Assembly: GCA_964293305.1 (NCBI GenBank)
Contig: CAXYYO010000011.1
Coordinates: 24,894-88,893, forward strand
DNA: 64,000 bases
DNA from: CALAGJ01 sp964293305
GTDB taxonomy: Bacteria > Bacteroidota > Bacteroidia > Chitinophagales > Chitinophagaceae
Direction of reading: 5' to 3'
Shown here: piece after piece, positions 16,331-24,916 of the stretch
Numbering within the stretch: the first letter of the stretch is position 1
Layout: each line of letters starts with the position of its first letter
Notes under the pieces: model-generated
The model's database searches: none
Seen by the model: the letters and a program-made list of their open reading frames with translations, nothing else
Told to the model about the DNA's origin: nothing
Made by a program: the position numbers and the translations under genes

Positions 16331-17580
16331 TGAGCAAACTGTCATCCATCATATTAATTTGCATAATGGCCTGCGCTTGCGGCTATGGTTCAAAGATTGA
16401 TTCTGTAGAAAGAACGGCTGCAGAAATTTTGGGCGATAAAAACTATCAAGCAATATGTTATGGAGGATACAGATCCACCACAAGAGATGTAGCCCCAACA
16501 GTGGCAGAAATAAAAGAAGATTTAAAAATATTATCCGCACTAAACTTTAAGATTTTAAGAACATACAATGTCTATTTGCCAGAGATAAATAACCTGCTTC
16601 AAGCCATTGCGGAGCTAAAAAAAGAAATCTCAAATTTTGAAATGTATGTAATGATGGGTACATGGATTGATTGTAAAAATGCATGGACAAGTGCAGCTCC
16701 TATTCATACAGAAGAAAGTGATAAAAACGCAACAGAAATAGCAACAGCTGTACAGTTGGCCAATCAATACCCTGATATTGTAAAAATTATTGCCGTAGGC
16801 AATGAAGCAATGGTAAACTGGGCTACAGGATATTATGTTACTCCAGATATCATCCTAAAATGGGTTACCCATTTACAAACACTGAAACAGGAAAATAAGT
16901 TGCCAAAAGATTTATGGATAACTAGTTCTGACAATTTTGCCTCTTGGGGTGGCGGTGGAAATGAATATCATGTACCTGCATTGGAGGCGCTTGTAAAAGC
17001 TGTTGATTATATATCTGTGCATACCTACCCCATGCATGATACACATTACAACCCTGCCTTTTGGGGCGTAAAAGTATCTGAGCAAAAGCTTAGTAATAAA
17101 CAGCAGATTGATGCTGCTATGCTGCGTGCAAAATGGTATGCAGTAGCACAATATGACAGTGTAGTATCTTACATAAAGTCAATAGGTGTAGAAAAACCTG
17201 TACATATTGGAGAAACGGGCTGGGCATCAGTATGTAATGAACTGTATGGTCCAAATGGTTCAATGGCTGTGGATGAATACAAATCTGCACAGTATTATCA
17301 TTTAATAAGGGACTGGTCAAATGCAAATAATATAAGTTGTTTTTTCTTTGAAGCTTTTGATGAAAGCTGGAAGAATAGTGCAAATCCAATGCATTCAGAA
17401 AATCATTTTGGTTTAATCAATTTACAATCCGAAGCAAAATATGCTCTTTGGCACCAGGTAGATGCAGGAGCGTTAAAAGGCTTAAGTAGAAATGGCATGC
17501 CCATTTCCAAAACATATAATGGTAATGATACCCTTTTATGGAAAGATGTACTAACGCCAAAAAAAATATTAAATGATTAA
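16330..17580 (+). CDS. GH17 beta-1,3-glucanase/transglycosylase, probable lipoprotein
   Basis: A 416-residue GH17 TIM barrel. The N-terminus has a hydrophobic signal with a plausible lipobox at IMAC (Cys15). The acid/base is E159 in AVGNEAMVNW and the nucleophile E295 in HIGETGWAS; YISVHTYP and CFFFEAFDESWKN are further GH17 landmarks. The family cuts, and sometimes re-joins, beta-1,3-glucans. Unlike the other GH17 domains in this locus it is exported, presumably to the periplasm or outer membrane. Its start overlaps the phosphorylase stop by one base, and its end overlaps the GH30 start by 8 bp. Confidence 0.88.
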   Translation: MSKLSSIILICIMACACGYGSKIDSVERTAAEILGDKNYQAICYGGYRSTTRDVAPTVAEIKEDLKILSALNFKILRTYNVYLPEINNLLQAIAELKKEISNFEMYVMMGTWIDCKNAWTSAAPIHTEESDKNATEIATAVQLANQYPDIVKIIAVGNEAMVNWATGYYVTPDIILKWVTHLQTLKQENKLPKDLWITSSDNFASWGGGGNEYHVPALEALVKAVDYISVHTYPMHDTHYNPAFWGVKVSEQKLSNKQQIDAAMLRAKWYAVAQYDSVVSYIKSIGVEKPVHIGETGWASVCNELYGPNGSMAVDEYKSAQYYHLIRDWSNANNISCFFFEAFDESWKNSANPMHSENHFGLINLQSEAKYALWHQVDAGALKGLSRNGMPISKTYNGNDTLLWKDVLTPKKILND

Positions 17581-19126
17581 AATGCTAAAAGTCCAACACT
17601 ACCATAAAAAAATTGTATCGTATTTAATTTTTGTGTTTATGATGATCACTACAATTACAAGCTGCACCGGTAATGAAACATTCACAACAGAAGTATATGA
17701 AACAGCTGCAAATGGTAATGCCTTAACGCTAATCACTGATCAATCTTCAAAGGAAGCACCAATAGAAATAACCATAAACCCAGAAGAAAAATATCAAACC
17801 ATTACAGGATTTGGTGGTTCGTTTACACAAGCTACTGCTACCCTGCTCAATCAAATGAGTGATACAAATCGTAAAAAAATTTTAGCAGCATATTTTGGTG
17901 ATGATGGTGCAAGATATTCATTAACCAGAACCCATATCAACTCCTGCGATTTCTCTACTCACAATTATGCCTATGCTAATGAGCCCGGAGATACTGCACT
18001 CAATAGCTTTTCCATTGATGAGGATAGAAAAGCATTAATCCCAATAATTAAACAAGCTATGAGCCTTTCAACCGAAGGGTTTAAAATAATATCATCACCT
18101 TGGTCAGCACCACCTTGGATGAAAGATAATAATGATTGGAGAGGTGGAAAACTATTGCCACAATACAACAATACATGGGCCAAGTACTTTGCAAAGTATT
18201 TAGATGCCTATAAAAAAGAGGGTATTGATATATGGGGTATCACTGTAGAAAACGAGCCCTTGGGTAATGGAAAGAATTGGGAAAGTATGGATTTTTCTCC
18301 TGAGGAAATGACAGCATTTGTAAAAGATTTTCTAGGTCCCTATCTCGAAAACAATGGCCATGCCTCCGTAAAGATTTTAGGCTATGATCAAAACCGTGGG
18401 GATGCTTTAAAACAATGGGCAGATGTAATGTATGCTACTGAATCGTCTTCAAAATATTTTTCAGGAATGGCGGTACATTGGTATGCCAGTACTTATGATG
18501 TATTTCCTGAATCATTACAACATACTTATGAAAAAGCCCCACAAAAATATATCATCAATACAGAGGCTTGCATAGATGCCGATGTACCACATTGGAAAGA
18601 TGACAATTGGTATTGGAGCAAGGAAGCCACAGATTGGGGTTGGGATTGGGCAAGTGAAGCAGAAAAATATTTGCATCCAAAGTATGCCCCAGTATTTCGA
18701 TATGCCAATGATATAATCGGGTGTTTAAACAACAGGGTAGATGGATGGATAGATTGGAATATGGTTTTAGATAAACAGGGTGGCCCAAACTGGTTTAAGA
18801 ACTGGTGTACAGCTCCTGTAATTGTAGATACAACCACAGATGAAGTTTATTTTACACCACTATTTTATACCCTTTCCCATTTTAGTAAATTCATAAGACC
18901 CGGTGCTGTAAGAATTGGGTTCACAAATCAAGATAGTTCATTACAAGTTACTGCTGCGCAGAATCCGGATGGCTCCATGGCCATTGTACTTTTTAACCCA
19001 ACAGAAAACGATAAAAATTATAATATCACCTTCGGTGAAAAAAAAATAGCTAGCATCATTCACGGAAAAGCAATACAAACCGTAGTCATAAAAAAATCAA
19101 ATCAAACAAGCAATGACAAAAAGTAA
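17573..19126 (+). CDS. GH30 glycoside hydrolase lipoprotein
   Basis: A 517-residue GH30 enzyme. The signal peptide ends in ITSC (lipidated Cys31). The GH30 barrel opens with GFGGSFTQATATLLNQM; the acid/base is E228 in VENEP and the nucleophile E331 in INTEACID, followed by the C-terminal beta domain (ITAAQNPDGSM-like region). GH30 members act on beta-glucosides, including beta-1,6-glucan, which makes removal of laminarin beta-1,6 branches a reasonable but unproven role. An internal ATG at 17582 is an alternative start. The gene overlaps both neighbours (8 and 14 bp), so it lies in a tight operon. Confidence 0.9.
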   Translation: MIKMLKVQHYHKKIVSYLIFVFMMITTITSCTGNETFTTEVYETAANGNALTLITDQSSKEAPIEITINPEEKYQTITGFGGSFTQATATLLNQMSDTNRKKILAAYFGDDGARYSLTRTHINSCDFSTHNYAYANEPGDTALNSFSIDEDRKALIPIIKQAMSLSTEGFKIISSPWSAPPWMKDNNDWRGGKLLPQYNNTWAKYFAKYLDAYKKEGIDIWGITVENEPLGNGKNWESMDFSPEEMTAFVKDFLGPYLENNGHASVKILGYDQNRGDALKQWADVMYATESSSKYFSGMAVHWYASTYDVFPESLQHTYEKAPQKYIINTEACIDADVPHWKDDNWYWSKEATDWGWDWASEAEKYLHPKYAPVFRYANDIIGCLNNRVDGWIDWNMVLDKQGGPNWFKNWCTAPVIVDTTTDEVYFTPLFYTLSHFSKFIRPGAVRIGFTNQDSSLQVTAAQNPDGSMAIVLFNPTENDKNYNITFGEKKIASIIHGKAIQTVVIKKSNQTSNDKK

Positions 19127-20555
19127 AACAGATCCAAAAGACATTGTGCCTTTTGGGCAGAAAGTAGCTTTTGGTGCCGGCAATCTTACCAATCAACTAT
19201 TACCGGCGGCCTTAGGTGTATTTATGTTTTTCTTAGTAGTAGGCTTTGGTATGAATCCTACAAAAGCTGGTATCCTTGCTGCCATACCAAGATTTATTGA
19301 TGCCATTCTCGATCCTATCATGGGATATATCTCAGACAATACAAGGTCCAAATGGGGTCGTAGAAAACCTTATATTTTTGGAGGTGCTATCATTACGGGA
19401 TTGTCTTTTATACTCATGTGGCAATTAAAAATACCTGTAGAAGGAAATAATAATGAAACGTATAATTTCATTTACTTCCTTATCATGTCTGTGGTTTTTT
19501 ATTTAGGGTATACTGTTTTTGCAGCACCATTAATAGGGTTAGGATATGAAATGACACCAGACTATAATGAGCGTACTCGGTTAATGGCCATGAGCCAAAT
19601 TATGGGTCAAATAGCATGGATGATTGCACCTTGGTTTTGGTTTCTTATTTCTAGGCCTGAAATATTTCCAAATGCCCCTACAGGTGTAAGACAACTCTCT
19701 GTTTGGGTAGGTGTATTGTGTTTGATAATGGGTATAATGCCAGCTATCTTTTGCAAAGAGGTTGATCAAGCTAATCTACAGGGTCAAACAAAATTATCTA
19801 TGAAAGATTTAGTTGCCAATATGAAACATTTTTTTGGCGACATTAAAAAAACAATCACTAACAAACCATTCTTACGACTATGTGGAGCTACTTTTTTAGT
19901 ATTTAATGGATTTCAAATAGTGGCACAGTTTGCCTTCTTCATCATTATCTTTTATATGTATAATGGAGATCAGGCAGCGGCAGGTCAGTGGCCAGCATGG
20001 TTTGGAACTGTAAGTGCTTTAGTTACTGCTACTTTGGTTATTCCAATCATCACATACATGTCCACAAAAATTGGTAAGAGAAACGCATTTATTGTTTCTA
20101 CTATTATATCCATTGTTGGATATTCACTTAAATGGTTTGGATTTTCACCGGGCAATCCTTGGTTAATGTTTATGCCCATACCATTGATGTCATTTGGTAT
20201 AGGTGGTTTATTCACTTTAATGATGAGTATGACTGCTGATGTATGTGATTATGATGAATTAAAAAATGGAATGCCACGCAAAGAAGCATTGTTTGGCGCA
20301 GTGTACTGGTGGATGGTTAAATTAGGAACATCATTAGCATTGTTTATAAGTGGAGTGGTACTGAGCAGCGTTGGGTTTGATCAAAACGCCAAAGAACAAT
20401 CAGCATCTGCTATAACTGCACTGCGTATGGCTGATGTTATTGTGCCATCAATAGCAGGGCTGCTTGCCATTGTAGTAATGTGGGGATATAATATTTCTGA
20501 AAAAAGAGCCATTGAAATCAGAGAAGAATTAATCATTAGAAGAGGTAAATTATAA
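19113..20555 (+). CDS. GPH-family (MelB-like) sugar:cation symporter
   Basis: A 480-residue major facilitator with about 12 membrane helices. The GPH hallmark lies after helix 2: DAILDPIMGYISDNTRSKWG then RRKPYI. The central loop and the second half (FGIGGLFTLMMSMTADVCDYDE) also fit the glycoside-pentoside-hexuronide symporters. It should carry glucan-derived oligosaccharides or glucose across the inner membrane with a cation. It overlaps the GH30 gene by 14 bp and is followed by a paralogue with an extra GH17 domain. Confidence 0.9.
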   Translation: MTKSKTDPKDIVPFGQKVAFGAGNLTNQLLPAALGVFMFFLVVGFGMNPTKAGILAAIPRFIDAILDPIMGYISDNTRSKWGRRKPYIFGGAIITGLSFILMWQLKIPVEGNNNETYNFIYFLIMSVVFYLGYTVFAAPLIGLGYEMTPDYNERTRLMAMSQIMGQIAWMIAPWFWFLISRPEIFPNAPTGVRQLSVWVGVLCLIMGIMPAIFCKEVDQANLQGQTKLSMKDLVANMKHFFGDIKKTITNKPFLRLCGATFLVFNGFQIVAQFAFFIIIFYMYNGDQAAAGQWPAWFGTVSALVTATLVIPIITYMSTKIGKRNAFIVSTIISIVGYSLKWFGFSPGNPWLMFMPIPLMSFGIGGLFTLMMSMTADVCDYDELKNGMPRKEALFGAVYWWMVKLGTSLALFISGVVLSSVGFDQNAKEQSASAITALRMADVIVPSIAGLLAIVVMWGYNISEKRAIEIREELIIRRGKL

Positions 20556-20577
20556 ATTTAAAATAAATTTTCAATAC

Positions 20578-22920
20578 ATGTCAAACCATACAGGATCAGT
20601 TGCTAAAGTACCCATGATTCAAAAAATAGCTTTCGGACTTGGCATGCTTGCCAATCAAATGTTTCCGGCAGCTTTGGGCATATTCATGGTAGTGCTGGTA
20701 GAAGATTTAAAATTTCCTGCATGGATGTGGGGTTTCTTATTTTTTGTACCACGCATATTTGATGCTTTTGTAGATCCCATCATGGGTTTTATAACTGACA
20801 ATACCAAGTCAAAGTGGGGAAGAAGAAGGCAGTATGTATTTGCTGGTGCCATTCTAATGGGCATTTCATTTATTGCCATGTGGCAGCTATACAGAGAAAA
20901 TGGTATTGATTATAATTTCATTTATTTCCTCATCTGGTCTTTTCTGTTTTATTTAGGATTATCAATATTCAGTGTACCTTATGTAGCCATGGGATATGAA
21001 ATGAGTGACGATTTTCATGAGCGCACAAGTATCATGGCCATTTCCCAATGGATTGGTCATTGGGCTTGGGTTATAGCACCTTGGTTTTGGGTGGTTATGT
21101 ATGATAAAGGGTGGTTTGTAAATGCCGATACAGCCACAAGAACGCTGGCTATATGGGTAGGTGTGGTTTGTATGCTACTCGCCATGACGCCTGCCTTTTT
21201 TATTAAAAGTAAATCTACATTAAACGAAGAGAGTTATACACCATTAAGTATGAAAACAATTGGTGGTAGTCTCAAAGAAATATTTGAAAGTTTTAAAGAA
21301 GCATTCAAGCTTAAAGCATTTAGAAAACTCTGTATAGCTACATTTTTTATCTTCAATGCATTCAACACAGTAGCAGGGTTTACTTTCTTCATTGTTGTAT
21401 ATCATTTGTTTGGCGGCAAAGCAGAAGATGCGGGTATCTGGCCTACATTATTTGGTAGTGTGGGTGCATTGGTTACTACATTTATTGTTATTCCAATAGT
21501 CTCTTTTATTTCAAAGAAAATGGGTAAAAAATCTGCGTTCTTGTTATGTCAGGGCATATCCATTCTTGGTTATATTATGTTGTGGTTTTTCTTTATCCCG
21601 GGCAAGCCATATATGTTTCTTTTTGCATTACCATTTTTCTCTTTTGGCATAGGAAGTTTATTTACTTTGATGATGAGTATGACCGCAGATGTATGCGATA
21701 TGGATGAACTTTCATCAGGAAAAAGAAGGGAAGGAATTTTTGGTGCTATCTATTGGTGGATGGTGAAATTTGGGTTTGCCATTGCAGGTTTATTAACCGG
21801 AGTTATTATGTCTGGGGTTGGCTTTGTGCCGGGTGCAGACACACAGGCAGATGGCGCTATTACAGGGCTACGATTATTTTTCTCAGGCATACCCATTGCA
21901 GGTACATTAATAGCCATGTGGGTAATGCGAAATTATGATTTGAATGAAGAAAAAGCTAGAGAAATAAAAGCAGAATTAGATAGAAGAAAAGCTAGTCCAA
22001 AAATATCTTCTGGATACCAGGCCGGAAATTTGTGGCAGAGAGCAAGCCATCTTCAACTGCCTCATTTTACAGGAGCCCCCTTACAGCAAATGACTGAAGA
22101 TAAAATTAAAGAAATGTTTGCCTTTCAACTAAAAAAAGGAGTACATGGTCTATGTTTTAGTCCTTATCTTGAAGGTCAAGATGCAGGGGATATATTGATT
22201 GAATCAGAAACAAAAGCAAGGGTGGAAATTGTGGCGCCTCATACCCAGTGGGTCCGTTCTTTCTCAACTACAGCAGGTCATGAAATCATTCCATCATTTG
22301 CAAAAGAAAAAGGACTGAAAACAGTAGCCGGGGCATGGATAAGTAATGATAAATTGCAAAATGAAAAAGAAATTGCAAACCTTATACAACTTGCAAAAGC
22401 GGGTAAAGTTGATATAGCAACAGTAGGCAATGAAGTTTTGCTGCGCAATGAATTAAATACAGCTGATCTTGTAGCATATATTAACAAGGTAAAGGAAGCA
22501 GTACATCCGGTGCCGGTTAGTTATGTTGATGCCTATTTTCAATGGATAGAACATCCGGAGTTGATAGATGCTTGCGATATGGTGATGATAAATTGCTATC
22601 CATTCTGGGAGGGTTCATCAATCGAAAATAGCTTGGATGATTTACGAAAAATGTATTTACTGATGAAGCAATCTGCTCCAAATAAAAAAGTTATTATTGC
22701 AGAAACCGGATGGCCAAGTGAAGGGGATAATATAAATAATGCAACACCCTCTACGCTGAATGCTCAAAAATATTTTCTAGCAGTACAGGAATGGGCTATC
22801 AAAGAAAATATTGAGCTCTTCTATTTTTCATCTTTTGATGAAACATGGAAAATAAAACAAGAAGGAGCATTGGGAGCTAGATGGGGCATTTGGAATAAGG
22901 ATGAAAAATTAAAATATTAA
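20578..22920 (+). CDS. GPH sugar symporter fused to a cytoplasmic GH17 domain
   Basis: A 780-residue single reading frame. Residues 1 to about 465 are a complete GPH transporter (DAFVDPIMGFITDNTKSKWG motif, about 12 helices, FGIGSLFTLMMSMTADVCDMDE). After a charged linker (LDRRKASPKISSGYQ), residues about 490-780 are a complete GH17 domain with acid/base E619 (TVGNEVLL) and nucleophile E709 (IIAETGWPSEG). GPH symporters have both ends in the cytoplasm, so the glucanase would face the cytoplasm at the exit of the transporter. The GH17 part closely resembles the next gene's product, suggesting duplication followed by fusion. No frameshift or stop is seen at the junction. Confidence 0.88.
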   Translation: MSNHTGSVAKVPMIQKIAFGLGMLANQMFPAALGIFMVVLVEDLKFPAWMWGFLFFVPRIFDAFVDPIMGFITDNTKSKWGRRRQYVFAGAILMGISFIAMWQLYRENGIDYNFIYFLIWSFLFYLGLSIFSVPYVAMGYEMSDDFHERTSIMAISQWIGHWAWVIAPWFWVVMYDKGWFVNADTATRTLAIWVGVVCMLLAMTPAFFIKSKSTLNEESYTPLSMKTIGGSLKEIFESFKEAFKLKAFRKLCIATFFIFNAFNTVAGFTFFIVVYHLFGGKAEDAGIWPTLFGSVGALVTTFIVIPIVSFISKKMGKKSAFLLCQGISILGYIMLWFFFIPGKPYMFLFALPFFSFGIGSLFTLMMSMTADVCDMDELSSGKRREGIFGAIYWWMVKFGFAIAGLLTGVIMSGVGFVPGADTQADGAITGLRLFFSGIPIAGTLIAMWVMRNYDLNEEKAREIKAELDRRKASPKISSGYQAGNLWQRASHLQLPHFTGAPLQQMTEDKIKEMFAFQLKKGVHGLCFSPYLEGQDAGDILIESETKARVEIVAPHTQWVRSFSTTAGHEIIPSFAKEKGLKTVAGAWISNDKLQNEKEIANLIQLAKAGKVDIATVGNEVLLRNELNTADLVAYINKVKEAVHPVPVSYVDAYFQWIEHPELIDACDMVMINCYPFWEGSSIENSLDDLRKMYLLMKQSAPNKKVIIAETGWPSEGDNINNATPSTLNAQKYFLAVQEWAIKENIELFYFSSFDETWKIKQEGALGARWGIWNKDEKLKY

Positions 22921-22934
22921 ATCAACACATATAT

Positions 22935-23831
22935 ATGTCATTTAGAAAAGAAAACATATTATCACTTCGGCCAGATTCAGCAAGTAGCTATGTAGCCGGT
23001 GAATCAGAAGATACGCTTAAAGATTTATTTGCAGAAATAATGCAAAATGGGGTACATGGATTTTGTTTCAGTTTATATGAAGATGGACAAAAACCGGGTG
23101 ATATCATTTCTGAGGCACAGGTGCGTCGCCGCATGAATATCTTAAAGCCGCATACAAAATGGATACGTTCATTTTCCTGCACAGAGGGAAATGAATGGAT
23201 ACCTCGAATAGCTAAAGAAATGGGCATTAAAACCCTAGTAGGTGCATGGCTTGGCAATGATCCTGAAATTAATAAAAGAGAAATTGAAGGATTACTTCAG
23301 TTAGCCAAAGAAGGTTTGGTAGATATTGCTGCGGTGGGCAATGAAGTGATGTACAGAAAAGATCTTACCGAAGATGAATTACTCGAATTCATCCACCATG
23401 TAAAATCTGAAATACCACATATACCCGTTGGCTATGTAGATGCATATTATGAGTTTTCTCATAGACATAGAATTACAGAAGCTTGCGATGTTATACTCTG
23501 CAATTGTTATCCATTCTGGGAAGGATGCCCCATTGATAATTCATTGGATTATATGAAGCAAATGTATTATCAAGCCAAAGCGGCAGCCAATGGAAAGGAA
23601 GTAATCATAACAGAAACGGGCTGGCCAAGTATGGGTGAAACGCTCAAAGGCTCTGTACCATCAGAAAAAAGTTCAAGAGATTATTTTATTAATACACAAT
23701 TATGGTCAGCCAATGATAATATACCCACATTCTATTTTTCATCTTTTGATGAGTCTTGGAAGGTAGGGGCGGAAGGTGTGGTAGGCGCTTACTGGGGCAT
23801 TTGGGATAAGCATGAAAATCTGAAATACTAA
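22935..23831 (+). CDS. GH17 beta-1,3-glucanase/transglycosylase, cytoplasmic
   Basis: A 298-residue protein made of a GH17 barrel alone, without signal peptide. The acid/base is E137 (AAVGNEVMYR) and the nucleophile E227 (ITETGWPSMG); NCYPFWEG and YFSSFDESWKV match the C-terminal domain of the upstream transporter fusion at many positions, roughly half identical by eye. It should act on imported beta-1,3-oligosaccharides. It begins 14 bp after the fusion gene and ends 2 bp before the next GH17 gene. Confidence 0.88.
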   Translation: MSFRKENILSLRPDSASSYVAGESEDTLKDLFAEIMQNGVHGFCFSLYEDGQKPGDIISEAQVRRRMNILKPHTKWIRSFSCTEGNEWIPRIAKEMGIKTLVGAWLGNDPEINKREIEGLLQLAKEGLVDIAAVGNEVMYRKDLTEDELLEFIHHVKSEIPHIPVGYVDAYYEFSHRHRITEACDVILCNCYPFWEGCPIDNSLDYMKQMYYQAKAAANGKEVIITETGWPSMGETLKGSVPSEKSSRDYFINTQLWSANDNIPTFYFSSFDESWKVGAEGVVGAYWGIWDKHENLKY

Positions 23832-23833
23832 GC

Positions 23834-24775
23834 ATGAATTTTTTTGATCAATATGGCTTGAAGCCTGCAAAAGCAATTTGCTATTCCGGGTTTAGAAATG
23901 GGCAGCAGCCGGGCAGCATCTATCCGTCTTATGAGGAGGTGAAAGAAGATTTGTTATTACTTCAAAACGAATGGAAATATCTTCGCTTATATGATTGTGA
24001 TACTCATGCGCAAACAGTTCTTGATGTTATTCATAAAGAACAGTTTGATTTTAAAATAATGCTTGGGGCGTATATAGAAGCTGAAATGAATAATTTTGGT
24101 TGCCCTTGGGGGGGTGGTGTTTTTGAGGAAAAGCAATTGGAAGTAAATGCTCTACGCAATGAGCAGAAAATAAAACAACTCATTGAATACGCAAATCAGT
24201 TTCCCGATATTATTTTTTCCTTATCTGTGGGCAATGAGGCTTGTGTTGATTGGACAGATCATTTTGTGCCTGTAAGCAAAGTAGCTGAGTATGCCAATTT
24301 GGTAAAGAAAAATGCCAAACAGCCAGTTACATTCTGCGAAAACTATTTGCCTTGGATCAATCAATTGAAGCCTGCCATTGAAGCATTTGATTTTATATCC
24401 ATACATACTTACCCAGTATGGGAGTATAAGCATATTCATGAATCAATAGAATATACAAAGCAAAATTATTATGCTGTAGCTAATCAATTTCCTGATAAAA
24501 TTGTTACCATAACAGAAGCTGGATGGGCTACCAATTCAAATGGAAGAGGTATAAACCCAGAGCATGTGAATGAAGAAAATCAAAAGATATATTTTGAAAG
24601 TCTGATGGAATGGAGTGAAAAGGAAAAAATATTGACCTGTTTTTTTGAAGCATTTGATGAACCTTGGAAAGGCTCAAATCATCCTATGGAACCAGAAAAG
24701 CACTGGGGATTATTTAGGGAAAATAGAAGTCCTAAGTTGTCAATGCAGCACAAAAATATCCTCACTTTTAATTAA
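23834..24775 (+). CDS. GH17 beta-1,3-glucanase/transglycosylase, cytoplasmic, second type
   Basis: A 313-residue GH17 barrel with no signal peptide. The acid/base is E135 (LSVGNEACVDW) and the nucleophile E228 (TITEAGWAT). It is closer to the exported GH17 at 16330 (shared CYSGFR/CYGGYR start, SIHTYP, CFFEAFDEPWK) than to its immediate neighbour, so two GH17 subtypes sit side by side. It starts 2 bp after the previous stop and is the last gene of the tight block; 141 bp separate it from the next gene. Confidence 0.86.
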   Translation: MNFFDQYGLKPAKAICYSGFRNGQQPGSIYPSYEEVKEDLLLLQNEWKYLRLYDCDTHAQTVLDVIHKEQFDFKIMLGAYIEAEMNNFGCPWGGGVFEEKQLEVNALRNEQKIKQLIEYANQFPDIIFSLSVGNEACVDWTDHFVPVSKVAEYANLVKKNAKQPVTFCENYLPWINQLKPAIEAFDFISIHTYPVWEYKHIHESIEYTKQNYYAVANQFPDKIVTITEAGWATNSNGRGINPEHVNEENQKIYFESLMEWSEKEKILTCFFEAFDEPWKGSNHPMEPEKHWGLFRENRSPKLSMQHKNILTFN

Positions 24776-24916
24776 ATATTTTTATGAAATATTTTCTACA
24801 AACAGAAGCATCAAAATGCTTAGAAAAAATTGGAAAGGCTCCGCCTTAATTGTCTTTCTGCAATTATCGAACCCTCTGTACTTAAAAACGTTTTTCCACT
24901 ATTTAAAAAATAAACT

